Source: Prevotellaceae bacterium
GTDB taxonomy: Bacteria > Bacteroidota > Bacteroidia > Bacteroidales > Bacteroidaceae
DNA length: 64,000 nucleotides
NCBI GenBank assembly: GCA_019420585.1
Contig: JAHZGX010000027.1
Span: forward strand, 1 to 64,000
Reading direction: 5' to 3'
Under the pieces are notes generated by a model that did not search any database, was not told the origin of the DNA, and was given only the letters and a program-made list of their open reading frames with translations. The position numbers were made by a program, and so were the translations under genes. Shown piece after piece: positions 8,816 to 17,696 of the stretch; the first letter of the stretch is position 1; each line of letters begins with the position of its first letter.

Positions 8816-10572
8816 TTCAGATACTTGCGTTTCTTGATTTTCGACGATATGCGCTTGCTGCATGTGCCGTCATTACGCCCAACGGCCAGGTTCCAGAATC
8901 TCAGAGCCTGTTCCATGTCACCACAGCACGCATGTATATCCCCGGCATGTTCAAGGATGTTGCCATTCAGGTAAGAGTTCTCCAGCAATTTGTCATCAGA
9001 GAGTTGCGGATCGGCAGCCCGGTTCATGTAGATACGTGCCTCTGTATACTTCTCCTTCACAAAAAGTATCCATGCATAAGTATCCAGATAGATGACATTG
9101 CGCGGTTCGAGCACCACGGTGCGGTAACTCATCTCCTCAGCATCGTCCAACCGTATGCCAGCAAGGGAAAGATAATAGGCATAATTGTTGAGGCAAAGTA
9201 TATTGTCCGGATTATACACCAGCGAGGAGTCATAGGCCGCATAGGACAACTCAGCATCGCCGCACTCATGATACAGGTCACCAAGCAGGGCAAAGGCATC
9301 AGATACCATTCTCTCGTCAGAATCAGCATCACGCACCTGCAGGCCCTGCGTCAGAACCCGGCGCGCCTCATCGTCCTTGTCCTGCTGCACGAGCACCTCT
9401 GCAAGATAGAAAGGGTACTGCAACTTGCCGGGGAAGAACCCCGTACCCCTCCGACACATGTCTTCCACACCATTCTGATCTTCTTGACGTGCATAATAAC
9501 CCACCAAGTAACGGATGGCAAACTCATTGCCGGCATCAGTGTCCAGCACACGGTTCATGACCTGAGCCACCTGCGGGCTGAACTCTCCTGCACGGGCCAG
9601 CCAACGGGCTTTGGACAGCAAGACATTCACAGAACAATCGGAACGAGCCACAAGGGTGTCATAAACCGCTTCCAACTGAGGAATCTTGGCAGAATCAGCC
9701 AAAGCCTCCCTGGCATACACATCAAGCAGCATGCAACGCAAGTCATCGGCTGTAGACGAGTCAAGCAATATAGAATCACGCACCAGAAGATACCTGGGCA
9801 TATCTGTCTGCCTGTAGAAGTTGAGCCATGCAGGAGGCAACCCAGAATACTGCGGTTCACGCTGCTGCACTTCCTCCAGCACACTGCGTGCATCATCGGT
9901 GCGCTTCTCTTCAAGGTACTTCATGGCAAGCAGCAACCGATAGCCCATTTCATGTGGGAATGCCTCAGAGAGCCTCTGCATCTCGGCTCTCGCACTGTCA
10001 GGCATGCCCATATCGTCATATACGTCAGATTTTCTGACAGATATTTCCTCCGACATCCCATTCATGAGTTCCATACGCCCTAAGGTTGCCAGTGCCTTCT
10101 CGTTTTGGCCTGTACTCCTGTACACTGCCACCAACTGGTCAAGTACATCAGAGCGATGTGTCTGCAAGCGGGAAAGCCTTTCGAGCACAGGTATCACCTT
10201 GTCCGTATCATGCTGTCCCAAATAAACCTTCCCCAAGGCATTCAAGTATAGTGCATTGCATGAGTCCCTGCGACATGCCTCCTCCAGCATCCTTACACCC
10301 AGGCTGTCCTTGCCCAGCAGGTACATGTTGACAAGAGACATGGAATACAAGGCCTCGGCCGCAGTGGAGTCAATCTCCAGGCAATGGGAAAAGAGTTCGG
10401 CGGCAGAAGCGGCATCACGGTTACGCAAACATTTCGAGGCTTCTAGGAAGAAATAATCAAAGCGGGGGGAGCGTTGTGCCCAAAGCACACTAGCCGGCAT
10501 GGAGAAAAGCCATACCAGCACCGCCATGCCCATCAGGCGGAGACATGCCACATACTTACACGTCCTCTTCAT
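8812..10572 (-). CDS. Tetratricopeptide-repeat protein, secreted
   Basis: A 586-residue protein with a signal peptide (cleavage likely after ASVLWAQ) and at least nine TPR-like helix pairs. Clear examples are 'AAELFSHCLEIDSTAAEALYSM' near residue 57 and 'LGDLYHECGDAELSYAAYDS' near residue 425. TPR arrays bind partner proteins, so this is probably a periplasmic or outer-membrane scaffold. It lies seven bases after dut and overlaps the DUF4292 gene. The set dut, TPR, DUF4292 and M23 is conserved in Bacteroidales as far as I recall, which supports a shared envelope role. Confidence 0.85.
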   Translation of the reverse strand: MKRTCKYVACLRLMGMAVLVWLFSMPASVLWAQRSPRFDYFFLEASKCLRNRDAASAAELFSHCLEIDSTAAEALYSMSLVNMYLLGKDSLGVRMLEEACRRDSCNALYLNALGKVYLGQHDTDKVIPVLERLSRLQTHRSDVLDQLVAVYRSTGQNEKALATLGRMELMNGMSEEISVRKSDVYDDMGMPDSARAEMQRLSEAFPHEMGYRLLLAMKYLEEKRTDDARSVLEEVQQREPQYSGLPPAWLNFYRQTDMPRYLLVRDSILLDSSTADDLRCMLLDVYAREALADSAKIPQLEAVYDTLVARSDCSVNVLLSKARWLARAGEFSPQVAQVMNRVLDTDAGNEFAIRYLVGYYARQEDQNGVEDMCRRGTGFFPGKLQYPFYLAEVLVQQDKDDEARRVLTQGLQVRDADSDERMVSDAFALLGDLYHECGDAELSYAAYDSSLVYNPDNILCLNNYAYYLSLAGIRLDDAEEMSYRTVVLEPRNVIYLDTYAWILFVKEKYTEARIYMNRAADPQLSDDKLLENSYLNGNILEHAGDIHACCGDMEQALRFWNLAVGRNDGTCSKRISSKIKKRKYLK

Positions 10573-10579
10573 GGAACCA

Positions 10580-11014
10580 TCATTTCACCCCACTGTGTCC
10601 AAATCCCCCGGCACCACGCTCCGTCTCGTCCAGGGTATCTACAGATTCCCACTGAGCCTGCTCATGGCGAGCAATTACCATCTGAGCAATGCGTTCCCCG
10701 TCATTGATGGTAAAAGGCAACTCCGACAAGTTAATCAGAATGACACACACTTCCCCACGGTAATCGGCATCAATGGTACCGGGAGCATTTAGCACAGTTA
10801 TGCCATGCTTCAAGGCAAGTCCGCTGCGCGGGCGCACCTGCGCCTCATAACCCTGCGGGAGTGCAATGTAAAGACCTGTAGGGATGAGTTTCCTTTCCAT
10901 GGGACGCAATTCCAACGGACTCTCCAGGTTAGCCCTCAAATCCACTCCTGCTGACTGGGGTGTGGCATATTGCGGCAGTTCATGCCGGCTTCTATTTATA
11001 ATCTGTACCTTCAT
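10580..11014 (-). CDS. dut: dUTP diphosphatase
   Basis: Hydrolyses dUTP to dUMP and pyrophosphate, keeping uracil out of DNA and feeding thymidylate synthesis. The 144-residue protein shows the trimeric dUTPase motifs in order: [10 protein letters not shown] (motif 1), [11 protein letters not shown] (motif 2), [13 protein letters not shown] (motif 3, catalytic Asp/Tyr), [11 protein letters not shown] (motif 4), and the glycine-rich C-terminal [11 protein letters not shown] (motif 5). I start it at MKVQIINRS (11014) rather than at 11032. It follows the dGTPase gene in the same operon, so two dNTP clean-up enzymes are neighbours. Confidence 0.95.
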   Translation of the reverse strand: MKVQIINRSRHELPQYATPQSAGVDLRANLESPLELRPMERKLIPTGLYIALPQGYEAQVRPRSGLALKHGITVLNAPGTIDADYRGEVCVILINLSELPFTINDGERIAQMVIARHEQAQWESVDTLDETERGAGGFGHSGVK

Positions 11015-11061
11015 CTTCTTCTCCTTACACATTATATTATATACGTGCGTGCACGAGAGAC

Positions 11062-12429
11062 CTACACATTGGGCAGGCTCATGCCATTGATTTTCCTGTA
11101 CAAGTCCAGTGCATAGACGTCCGTCATCCCGCTTATGTAATCGAGCACGGCCATGATACGCCCGTAGAGCGTGGGAGCCAGAATGTCATACTGGGTGCTT
11201 ACTCTGCTGATGAGCCGCTTGGAATAGGCTTTCTCAGAATTTGTAACGGCCTGCACCATCAGATTTGTCAAGGTGGTGACCACCTGCAGGCCGGCAATCT
11301 CCACGTCCACCACCTCACGGCAATGGTATATCTTTTCCTTTGCAGTGGCCTCGCATGCCTCATATGCCTCACGTGGCCTGTTGGCAATTGCTTTGATGAG
11401 TGTGTCTTGGAAAGTACCGCTCAGGATTTCATCCTCATGGGCGACAAATGCCTTCACGCATTCCGTCTCCAGGCAGTTGATGGCGCAGGAACGCAGATAC
11501 ACGATCTGCTCGTTCACATCACCCAGCGAGAGCATTCTGCCACTGACCTCCCGTCGCCTGTCATCATCAAAGAATGCAAGCAGCAAGTCCTGAGTTTCCT
11601 GCGTGGTAAGTATCTTCAGCTTGTGGGCATCCTCAATGTCCATAATCTCATAGCAGATATCATCTGCAGCCTCCACCAGATACACCAGAGGATAACGTGC
11701 ATAGCGCAGGCTCCCTTGAGGGCTCTCCAACTGCAGGATTCCCAATTCCTGGGCTATGCGCTGATAGACATCCACCTCTGCCCGGAAGAAACCGAACTTG
11801 TTCTTTCCGCCTGCCAAGTCGCTGGTGAAGGGATATTTCACAATGCTGGCCAAAGTGCTGTAAGTCATGACAAAGCCACCTTCCCTGCGCCCCTTGAAGT
11901 GATGGGTAAGCAGACGGAAAGCATTGGAATTTCCTTCAAAATGTATCAAGTCCTGCCATTGTGCAGGCGTGAGGCAGTCATGAGTTTCCTTGCACACATA
12001 GTTCTCCAGGAAACGGCCGTCTCCTTCACTGAAGTAAGTGCTGATGGCACTCTCGCCACTGTGGCCGAAGGGCGGATTCCCCATGTCATGTGCCAGGCAG
12101 GCCGCACTGACGATGGTGCCGAGTTCCGTCAAGTGCGTTGATGACAGTTCGGGATGACGCTCCAGCAAGAGCCTGCTCACGTCATTGCCCAAACTACGCC
12201 CCACGCTGCTGACTTCCAGGCTATGGGTCAGCCTGTTGTGCACGAATACGCTTCCTGGGAGAGGAAACACCTGCGTCTTGTTTTGCAGGCGGCGAAAGGG
12301 CGCAGAGAAAATCAGACGGTCATAATCACGCTGAAATTCTGTACGGTCATCTTTTCGGTGAGGGAGATTCTCCTGGCCGAGACGTTTGTTTGAGAGTAAC
12401 TGTACCCATTCCATCTTGCCCTGGCTCAT
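11062..12429 (-). CDS. dgt: dGTP triphosphohydrolase
   Basis: Removes triphosphate from dGTP (and in some members other dNTPs), giving the nucleoside. The 455-residue length and the start '[25 protein letters not shown]' are typical of the family. The HD-domain metal site is visible as '[13 protein letters not shown]', then '[16 protein letters not shown]' with the HD pair, then a later Asp in '[19 protein letters not shown]'. It is 11 bases after the glsB-like gene and 47 before dut. The combination with dut suggests a role in dNTP pool quality. Some HD dNTPases also act in phage defence, but nothing here points to that. Confidence 0.92.
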   Translation of the reverse strand: MSQGKMEWVQLLSNKRLGQENLPHRKDDRTEFQRDYDRLIFSAPFRRLQNKTQVFPLPGSVFVHNRLTHSLEVSSVGRSLGNDVSRLLLERHPELSSTHLTELGTIVSAACLAHDMGNPPFGHSGESAISTYFSEGDGRFLENYVCKETHDCLTPAQWQDLIHFEGNSNAFRLLTHHFKGRREGGFVMTYSTLASIVKYPFTSDLAGGKNKFGFFRAEVDVYQRIAQELGILQLESPQGSLRYARYPLVYLVEAADDICYEIMDIEDAHKLKILTTQETQDLLLAFFDDDRRREVSGRMLSLGDVNEQIVYLRSCAINCLETECVKAFVAHEDEILSGTFQDTLIKAIANRPREAYEACEATAKEKIYHCREVVDVEIAGLQVVTTLTNLMVQAVTNSEKAYSKRLISRVSTQYDILAPTLYGRIMAVLDYISGMTDVYALDLYRKINGMSLPNV

Positions 12430-12440
12430 GTCTGTCCTCC

Positions 12441-13427
12441 TTATTCCGGTTTATAGAATATCCTATTGGCACCACTGGTTATCTTCACCAACTCGGGATG
12501 CTCTGCAGCAAAGGTGTCGATATGGCGCATGCGCTTCTCCTGCAGGATTTCGTCCACAGCAATCAGGATACCAGTCTCCTCCACATCACCAAAACCATCA
12601 TTGATGGCTGTGCCAAAGAGTTTCATGGTGGGGCTCAAGCCCATATAGGCATTCACCAGCGGCGGAATGTTGTAGCCCAGGTTGCGCACCCCCCTGTTCA
12701 GTATCCTGTAGTCCGCACGGAAATCCTCCTCAACGAAGAGTTGGCGGAACTGCTCCGCGTCATGCTCCAGTTCAAGCGGCGTTATGGGAGCAATCAGGTT
12801 GTCGGGATCAGGGAAATGCTTGTTGAGGAAATAGAGTATCATGTCCCTGGCCATACGGTCATAACTGGGATACATGGTAAACTTGCCGAAAAGATAGCGC
12901 ACGGTAGGCTCAATGACCACCAGTGCCCCCAAGCCATCCCACAGATTGTCCAGGGCAAAGATGCCTTTGCGCCCCATCAGCGTGCTCTGATACTCAAGAG
13001 TGACAAACGAGCGCCCGAGTTCTATTGTCCACGGAGCATAATCATGCATGAAACGCTCACTGAAACGGAACATGTGGCTGGTGGCCAGCAATGGTTGCCC
13101 CTCTGCATCCAGTTGCCAGTCCTTGCCCAAGAGGTAACGGTATCCCCCCAGTATCTCCTGTGCCTCGGGATCCCATACGATAAGTTGGCTGTAAGGCTTC
13201 TCCATGGTATCGAATTCATCGATGTCCATGCTCTTGCCGGTTCCGCCACCTGCAGCACGGAAGGCAATCTCACGCAACCGTCCTATCTCACGCACCACAT
13301 TGGGCGAATCATGCCAGGTGACGATGTATATGTCATTGCCGCTCTTGTTGGTGCGGCGCAGTTTCTTGTCTGGTGTCAGTTCCGCCATGATGGCCTCACG
13401 GGGAATCCTGTCAATAATTTCTTCCAT
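12441..13427 (-). CDS. GNAT-type N-acyltransferase, GlsB-like
   Basis: A 328-residue cytoplasmic protein of the hemolysin/OlsB-like acyltransferase family. Visible segments include 'VREIGRLREIAFRAAGGGTG', 'DIDEFDTMEKPYSQLIVWDPEAQEILGGYRYLLG' and 'ELGRSFVTLEYQ'. In Bacteroides thetaiotaomicron the related GlsB transfers a hydroxy-acyl chain to glycine, making N-acyl glycine, the first step of glycine lipids. The neighbouring gene encodes an O-acyltransferase as in the glsB/glsA pair, which supports this role, though the amino acid acceptor cannot be read from sequence. Start 4 bases after the upstream stop, so tightly coupled. Confidence 0.8.
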   Translation of the reverse strand: MEEIIDRIPREAIMAELTPDKKLRRTNKSGNDIYIVTWHDSPNVVREIGRLREIAFRAAGGGTGKSMDIDEFDTMEKPYSQLIVWDPEAQEILGGYRYLLGKDWQLDAEGQPLLATSHMFRFSERFMHDYAPWTIELGRSFVTLEYQSTLMGRKGIFALDNLWDGLGALVVIEPTVRYLFGKFTMYPSYDRMARDMILYFLNKHFPDPDNLIAPITPLELEHDAEQFRQLFVEEDFRADYRILNRGVRNLGYNIPPLVNAYMGLSPTMKLFGTAINDGFGDVEETGILIAVDEILQEKRMRHIDTFAAEHPELVKITSGANRIFYKPE

Positions 13428-13431
13428 TCTC

Positions 13432-14256
13432 TTACAAACTGTAAACTTTTTCCTTTACCCACTGAGCCCAATGGTCAGGCGTACGTGTATGGTCAAACGT
13501 CTGCCAGGGAATTGGCTTGCCTATGCGCACGGCATAGGTCTGTCCCTGGCTCCGGTACATCTCGTCAGGCAACAGGAGTTTGGCAAAATTGGGCAGATGC
13601 CAACGCTTGCAAAAGCGTGCCACACGATAAAACCTTGGGCTGTTCTCTCCCAGGAAGTGCACCGGTACCACGTCACGCCTATACTGCACGCTTTTCTTTA
13701 TGAAGAACTTATGCCACTCGGTGTCACGTATCTGTCCGTCATCCTGCTTTCTGCTGCACAGCCCTGCGGGAAACATGATTACATTGTCCTGCCCCCCGAA
13801 AGCCTTGTTCACCATGAGCGGGAAGTCCCTGCCCTGCTGTTTTCCCGATTGCCTGACAGGCACACACAGGGGAGCAAGCCCTTTCAGGTTCATAAGCAAG
13901 TCCCCCACCAGATACTTGACATGCCCGTCATAGTGCCTGCCTATGACATAGCCTAGTGTCACGCCGTCAATGGCTCCCAGCGGATGATTGCTCACCACAA
14001 TGCACGGGCTACTTGCCGGCGGGAGGTTCTCCTCGCCTTCCACGTTGACCGTCACGCCCAGATATTCGATGACCCCCTTGCAGAAGTCCACGCCTACCCT
14101 TCCTTGAGCCAAGTACGTGTTTATGAATTCCTGATGCACCAGCCTCTCCACCATCCGTGTCAGAAAACGCGGGATGAGCCATGCCTTACGCCCCGCCTTG
14201 CTGCGCACAATTGCGTCGATGTCTATCCGGACTATCGTGTTTTCCTCTTCCGACAT
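13432..14256 (-). CDS. PlsC-family O-acyltransferase, GlsA-like
   Basis: A 274-residue member of the lysophospholipid acyltransferase superfamily. The catalytic block reads SNHPLGAIDG near residue 100, with five residues between His and Asp instead of the usual four, followed by 'VIMFPAGLCSRKQ' as the substrate-binding block. In Bacteroides a similar enzyme (GlsA) adds the second acyl chain to N-acyl glycine to complete glycine lipids. Pairing with the GNAT-type gene downstream supports that role, although phosphatidic acid synthesis cannot be excluded. I use the ATG at 14256 (MSEEENT); in-frame starts also exist at 14286 and 14298. Confidence 0.78.
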   Translation of the reverse strand: MSEEENTIVRIDIDAIVRSKAGRKAWLIPRFLTRMVERLVHQEFINTYLAQGRVGVDFCKGVIEYLGVTVNVEGEENLPPASSPCIVVSNHPLGAIDGVTLGYVIGRHYDGHVKYLVGDLLMNLKGLAPLCVPVRQSGKQQGRDFPLMVNKAFGGQDNVIMFPAGLCSRKQDDGQIRDTEWHKFFIKKSVQYRRDVVPVHFLGENSPRFYRVARFCKRWHLPNFAKLLLPDEMYRSQGQTYAVRIGKPIPWQTFDHTRTPDHWAQWVKEKVYSL

Positions 14257-14310
14257 TTCCTTATTCTCTTGCTGTTGCCATATCATCCGCATCGCCACGT
14301 CACAAGACCA

Positions 14311-14676
14311 TCACTTGACAGTCACAGGGCGATTGTTAATAAAATAATTGCCGCGCGGCAAACCGTTCAGCCAGTTTGTTCCCTTTTCCAGGCGGAGTGT
14401 CATCTTCAACACCCCTCCGCGAGTATATATTGGCAGAAGTTGCACATAATCACTATGTATCATCACAACTCTGCCATGAGTTTCTATTTTCACGGGATAG
14501 GCAGACGTACTCATCTTGCGACCGAGGCGTATATCCTTGGTGGAAGTGCGCTGCTGCAAGGTATCAGCCTTAGCCCTCCCTTGCGGCTCCACGGCAAAGG
14601 ACGAAGCAGGGTAAACCAACATCAATGCCAGTACCCACAGACAGAATGCATACGCCACAATCCTCCAATTGCCCAT
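14311..14676 (-). CDS. Small secreted protein of unknown function
   Basis: A 121-residue protein with an N-terminal hydrophobic segment (VAYAFCLWVLALMLVYPASSFA) that looks like a signal peptide. The mature part is short and beta-rich, with 'YPVKIETHGRVVMIHSDYVQLLPIYTRGGVL' and a C-terminal 'GNYFINNRPVTVK'. The latter resembles the 'G.Y.INGKKV' end of Bacteroidota secretion tails but is too short to call. It is first in the operon leading to the glycine-lipid and EnvC-like genes. I do not recognise the family. Confidence 0.6.
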   Translation of the reverse strand: MGNWRIVAYAFCLWVLALMLVYPASSFAVEPQGRAKADTLQQRTSTKDIRLGRKMSTSAYPVKIETHGRVVMIHSDYVQLLPIYTRGGVLKMTLRLEKGTNWLNGLPRGNYFINNRPVTVK

Positions 14677-14697
14677 TACGATTTATTATAATATGTG

Positions 14698-14728
14698 CAA
14701 AATTATATATTTTGTACGTAATCGGCAA
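14698..14728 (-). promoter_or_regulatory. Promoter of the gls-dgt-dut-TPR-M23 operon
   Basis: On the minus strand TTG (14728-14726), 20 bases, then TAATTTTG (14705-14698). The only recognisable promoter upstream of an eight-gene run in which gaps range from a 4-base overlap to 54 bases. Confidence 0.5.
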
Positions 14729-14803
14729 GCATGCCATACATATTAAGCACAATCAGCAGCACAAAGGCGTGAAGCGATGGCACCCAAGAACAACTTTCCT
14801 CAC

Positions 14804-15046
14804 CTACTCACCAGGAGAAAGCCTCTTGACCTCATCCACCGTCAATCCTGTGGCAAGCACGATAGTCGAGACATCCACTCCTGCGGACAGCAGTCTCTTT
14901 GCAGTCTCCAGTTTTTCTTCTTTTATGCCCTCCGCACGGCCCTCCGCGTGACCGGCCGCACGGCCTTCTGCCCAGCCATCCTCACGTGCGCCTTCAAGCA
15001 CAGACAAGGTATCACGGTATTTCCTCAGCCCTTCATCGTACTTCAT
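14804..15046 (-). CDS. Possible internal small ORF (RpnS-like) within the rpn gene
   Basis: Inside the Rpn gene, in the same frame, an ATG at 15046 (MKYDEGLRKYRDTL) is preceded by AGGAG three bases upstream. Starting there would give an 80-residue protein containing only the linker and the C-terminal helical segment. In E. coli such intragenic products (RpnS) are antitoxins of the full-length Rpn nucleases. This is a suggestion from position and ribosome binding site; expression is not shown. Confidence 0.35.
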   Translation of the reverse strand: MKYDEGLRKYRDTLSVLEGAREDGWAEGRAAGHAEGRAEGIKEEKLETAKRLLSAGVDVSTIVLATGLTVDEVKRLSPGE

Positions 15047-15688
15047 ACGCTCCTGCCTTGTGAGCGAGGCCACATCAGCAATCTGCTCCAGCCTCTGAAA
15101 CACGGCACTCTTGGCCGCCCAGGGCAATCTTGTCAATGTCTCCATATTCTTCAGTACATAAATCCAACGTTCAAACTGGTTATCACACTCTTCTGCCTCT
15201 TTGTCAAAGAGGGGCAACTGCATGAAGGTCATCCGTATCTTGTCCGAGAATACAGCCATCCCTTCTCTGTCTGCCAGCACCACGTCCGTACGGAACTTGC
15301 GCTCGAAATCCATTGGACAGAAATTCAGGAAAGCCACCAGATACACGGCATCTATGGCGTAATTCCACATCGAGCCTCGCTCACCCTGCCGGGCTATGGC
15401 CTCACTGACATAATATATGCTCCGGCTCTTGAAATAAGGCTGCGACTTGTTCTGCATCTCCACGATGATCTTCTTGCCCGTGTCTGTCTCACAATAGATG
15501 TCATACACCAGGGAGCGGTCATCGTCATACAGGGCAGGCTGTTCCTTGTCAAGGAACGTGAGATTAGCCACATGCTCTTCCCCAAGCAATAGATTGTTGA
15601 GGAAATCAAGAATCAGAGGCTTGGATATCTCCTGCCCGAACACTCTCTTGAAGCCCACATCCGTAAACGGATTGATGAATTTTGCCAT
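14804..15688 (-). CDS. Rpn-family PD-(D/E)XK nuclease
   Basis: A 294-residue protein that begins MAKFINPFTDVGFKRVFG, the hallmark of Rpn/'PD-(D/E)XK transposase' proteins. The nuclease core is visible as 'DDRSLVYDIYCETDTGKKIIVEMQ', with the catalytic D and ExQ residues. A repeated Ala/Gly/Glu-rich stretch (GRAAGHAEGRAEGI) links it to the C-terminal helical segment 'AKRLLSAGVDVSTIVLATGL'. Rpn proteins are DNA endonucleases linked to recombination and, in E. coli, to phage defence. I start at 15688, near the -7 box, not at the in-frame ATG at 15802. A possible internal start at 15046 is described separately. Confidence 0.88.
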   Translation of the reverse strand: MAKFINPFTDVGFKRVFGQEISKPLILDFLNNLLLGEEHVANLTFLDKEQPALYDDDRSLVYDIYCETDTGKKIIVEMQNKSQPYFKSRSIYYVSEAIARQGERGSMWNYAIDAVYLVAFLNFCPMDFERKFRTDVVLADREGMAVFSDKIRMTFMQLPLFDKEAEECDNQFERWIYVLKNMETLTRLPWAAKSAVFQRLEQIADVASLTRQERMKYDEGLRKYRDTLSVLEGAREDGWAEGRAAGHAEGRAEGIKEEKLETAKRLLSAGVDVSTIVLATGLTVDEVKRLSPGE

Positions 15689-15757
15689 TCCTTGCCTGTT
15701 TTTCTGTTCCGTGCACATTCCACACACAGTTCCCCAAGGACGCACGTTATCCCAACA

Positions 15758-15817
15758 CAAAGGTAACTCATTTTGCCGGATATCCTTGCAAGATAAAGAC
15801 AAAAAGCATTAACTTTG
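15758..15817. promoter_or_regulatory. Divergent promoters between the rpn and AraC-type genes
   Basis: Minus strand: TACCTTTG (15765-15758) 70 bases upstream of the Rpn start. Plus strand: TTG at 15786-15788, 21 bases, TAACTTTG at 15810-15817, 34 bases before the regulator gene. The two promoter regions nearly abut, so their activity may influence each other. Confidence 0.6.
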
Positions 15818-15851
15818 CTTTATAAACGGATAACAAACAAGATCATCAAGC

Positions 15852-17006
15852 ATGTCTGCCACAACCATACTGCTCATCATATCGTGCTGCGCCACCGCGC
15901 ATCTGGTCATCACGTGCGTACTGGGATTGTATGCACGGCACCGCATTGAATACCTGTGCCTTGCATGGATCAACGGCATCTTCGGGTTCTCGCTCACTGC
16001 AGTGGCATGCTTCAATGCCATCATCGGCATCAGGCAGCCGGGTGCCCTCCACCCCATGATGATGCTCCTGCTGGTGGCGGTATGCTATCTGCAGTCCATC
16101 TATCCGCTCTCCATACCCATGCCGGCCTTCCTGCAATGGAAGCGCATGTGGTCCTATGCCCTGCCGGCCATTGTGCTCATCGTGCTGTATATGCTCACCA
16201 TGCTGCTTGGAGGCAAGCAGGTGCTGCTCTACTCCGGCACTGACCTGAAGCACAATTTCCTGAATGTCGGCATCTGGCTTCGCGTGGCCTCCATGGGGCT
16301 GTGCCTCTATTACATCATCAACATCTTCCGCATGCCCCACCGCATGGCACGGCACGCCGATGTGCCCAGATACATGATAGGCTATTGCGTGGCTCTCGGA
16401 ATCTCGGCTCTTTACTACTGCATCTGCGCCATCTATTACAACATCACGATGCTGATGATTTACCTGGGCATCTTCACGATGCTCAACCTCTACCTGGCTT
16501 TCCGCACACTGGAAACCATGGCACTCTCTCTGCCCAAACCTGTAATAAGGGAGGTGAAGGAAGAGCCTGCAACCGAGGAGGTGGCAAAGGCTGAACAGGA
16601 GGACTTCAACGAAGCCAACCTGTTGCGTTTCCAGCGCATACAACTCTGGATGCAGAAGCACAAGGAGGAATGGAAGGACAACACGTTCGGGCGTGACCGC
16701 CTCTGTGAGGCTGTGGGCTACAACCGCCACCTGGTGCTGCAGAGTGTACGTAGCCAAGGGTTCAACAACACACACGAATACATCAACTCCTTCCGCATTG
16801 CCGAACTCAAGCGCATGGTCAAGCGAGGCGAGGCAAGCACCCTCTCGGAATGCTGTGATGCCGGCTTTGGCACCATCAAGACGGTGCGGTCCAGTTTTGA
16901 GCGCCTTGAAGGACGCCCCATTGACGGCTGGCTCAAAAAGCAACTGGAGGAAAGAGGCAAAGGCATCACCACGGACTCCTGCGAAGAGGAAGACACCAAG
17001 GAGTAA
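15852..17006 (+). CDS. Membrane-bound AraC-family transcription regulator
   Basis: A 384-residue protein. Residues 1-225 hold six or seven hydrophobic segments (for example AIVLIVLYMLTMLLGG and MIGYCVALGISALYYCICAI). An acidic linker follows (EVKEEPATEEVAKAEQEDF), then a C-terminal helix-turn-helix domain of AraC type at about 285-370, with 'DRLCEAVGYNRHLVLQSVRSQGF' and 'EYINSFRIAELKRMVKRGE'. It probably senses a signal in or across the inner membrane and binds DNA directly. The target is unknown; the lipoprotein gene 110 bases downstream is one candidate, the divergent rpn gene another. Confidence 0.8.
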   Translation: MSATTILLIISCCATAHLVITCVLGLYARHRIEYLCLAWINGIFGFSLTAVACFNAIIGIRQPGALHPMMMLLLVAVCYLQSIYPLSIPMPAFLQWKRMWSYALPAIVLIVLYMLTMLLGGKQVLLYSGTDLKHNFLNVGIWLRVASMGLCLYYIINIFRMPHRMARHADVPRYMIGYCVALGISALYYCICAIYYNITMLMIYLGIFTMLNLYLAFRTLETMALSLPKPVIREVKEEPATEEVAKAEQEDFNEANLLRFQRIQLWMQKHKEEWKDNTFGRDRLCEAVGYNRHLVLQSVRSQGFNNTHEYINSFRIAELKRMVKRGEASTLSECCDAGFGTIKTVRSSFERLEGRPIDGWLKKQLEERGKGITTDSCEEEDTKE

Positions 17007-17116
17007 GCAGAATCCCGAACACGTAATAGGGAAACACACAAAAGTTGCATCTGCGAAGCAGTATTTTCATCATTCTTGAGTTATAGATATAGTGAACCAT
17101 TAAAGTAAACAAAAGA

Positions 17117-17608
17117 ATGAAGAGAAAAGAGTTTTTCTGGATACTGTCCATGGCATTCCTCACCACAGCAGGACTAACGGCATGCAGTTCCGCCAAATGC
17201 ATGGATAAATCATTAAGTAACAACGGATTTGATTCCATCCTAGTGGAAGTTTCCACCAAGATGGGGAGCGGCAACATCATCCTGACAGAGGCAGGCAGAT
17301 CCGTGGCTCGGCCATCGGGAAAAGCCGTCCAAGAACTGTCTGGCAAAAAGAGCAAAAGACTCAAATCACTTGCCGAGGACCTGTTTGTAAAGAAGACTCA
17401 TGACATCATCCTTTCCGAGGAAAAAGCAAATGGGCGCACCAGCCACCCTATATTTACTGTCACCCTATACCGAGAAGGCCAAGGCAAGAGCACACGATAC
17501 GACATGGGGGACGAAGTTAACGGAATCACACGATGTACAACCCGAGATATCCGCTACAGCAAAGAGTTCAGAGAGTTCATGTTCTCCGTACTCGGCATCC
17601 TCAACTGA
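17117..17608 (+). CDS. Lipoprotein of unknown function
   Basis: A 163-residue predicted lipoprotein with lipobox LTAC at residues 20-23. The mature part reads as one small alpha/beta domain, with 'FDSILVEVSTKMGSGNIILTEAG', 'LKSLAEDLFVKKTHDIILSEE' and 'PIFTVTLYREGQGKSTRYDMG'. No family recognised. It lies downstream of the AraC-type regulator in the same direction, 110 bases away, and is followed by a long perfect palindrome that probably ends the transcript. Confidence 0.65.
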   Translation: MKRKEFFWILSMAFLTTAGLTACSSAKCMDKSLSNNGFDSILVEVSTKMGSGNIILTEAGRSVARPSGKAVQELSGKKSKRLKSLAEDLFVKKTHDIILSEEKANGRTSHPIFTVTLYREGQGKSTRYDMGDEVNGITRCTTRDIRYSKEFREFMFSVLGILN

Positions 17609-17696
17609 TTACTATTTTAGTCAATTGAGAGAATAGTGCATGGAGAAATCTGCACAAGACATCTCCCGTTCTCCTCTATATGACAGGAAAAAGCAT

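Noticed and set aside
11062..12429. Phage-defence dNTPase
   Set aside because: The dGTPase sits in a housekeeping operon next to dut with no defence genes around it.
15846..17039. A 397-codon minus-strand open frame opposite the AraC-type regulator
   Set aside because: His/Val/Gln-rich antisense translation without domain character; the plus-strand gene has a promoter, membrane segments and a DNA-binding domain.
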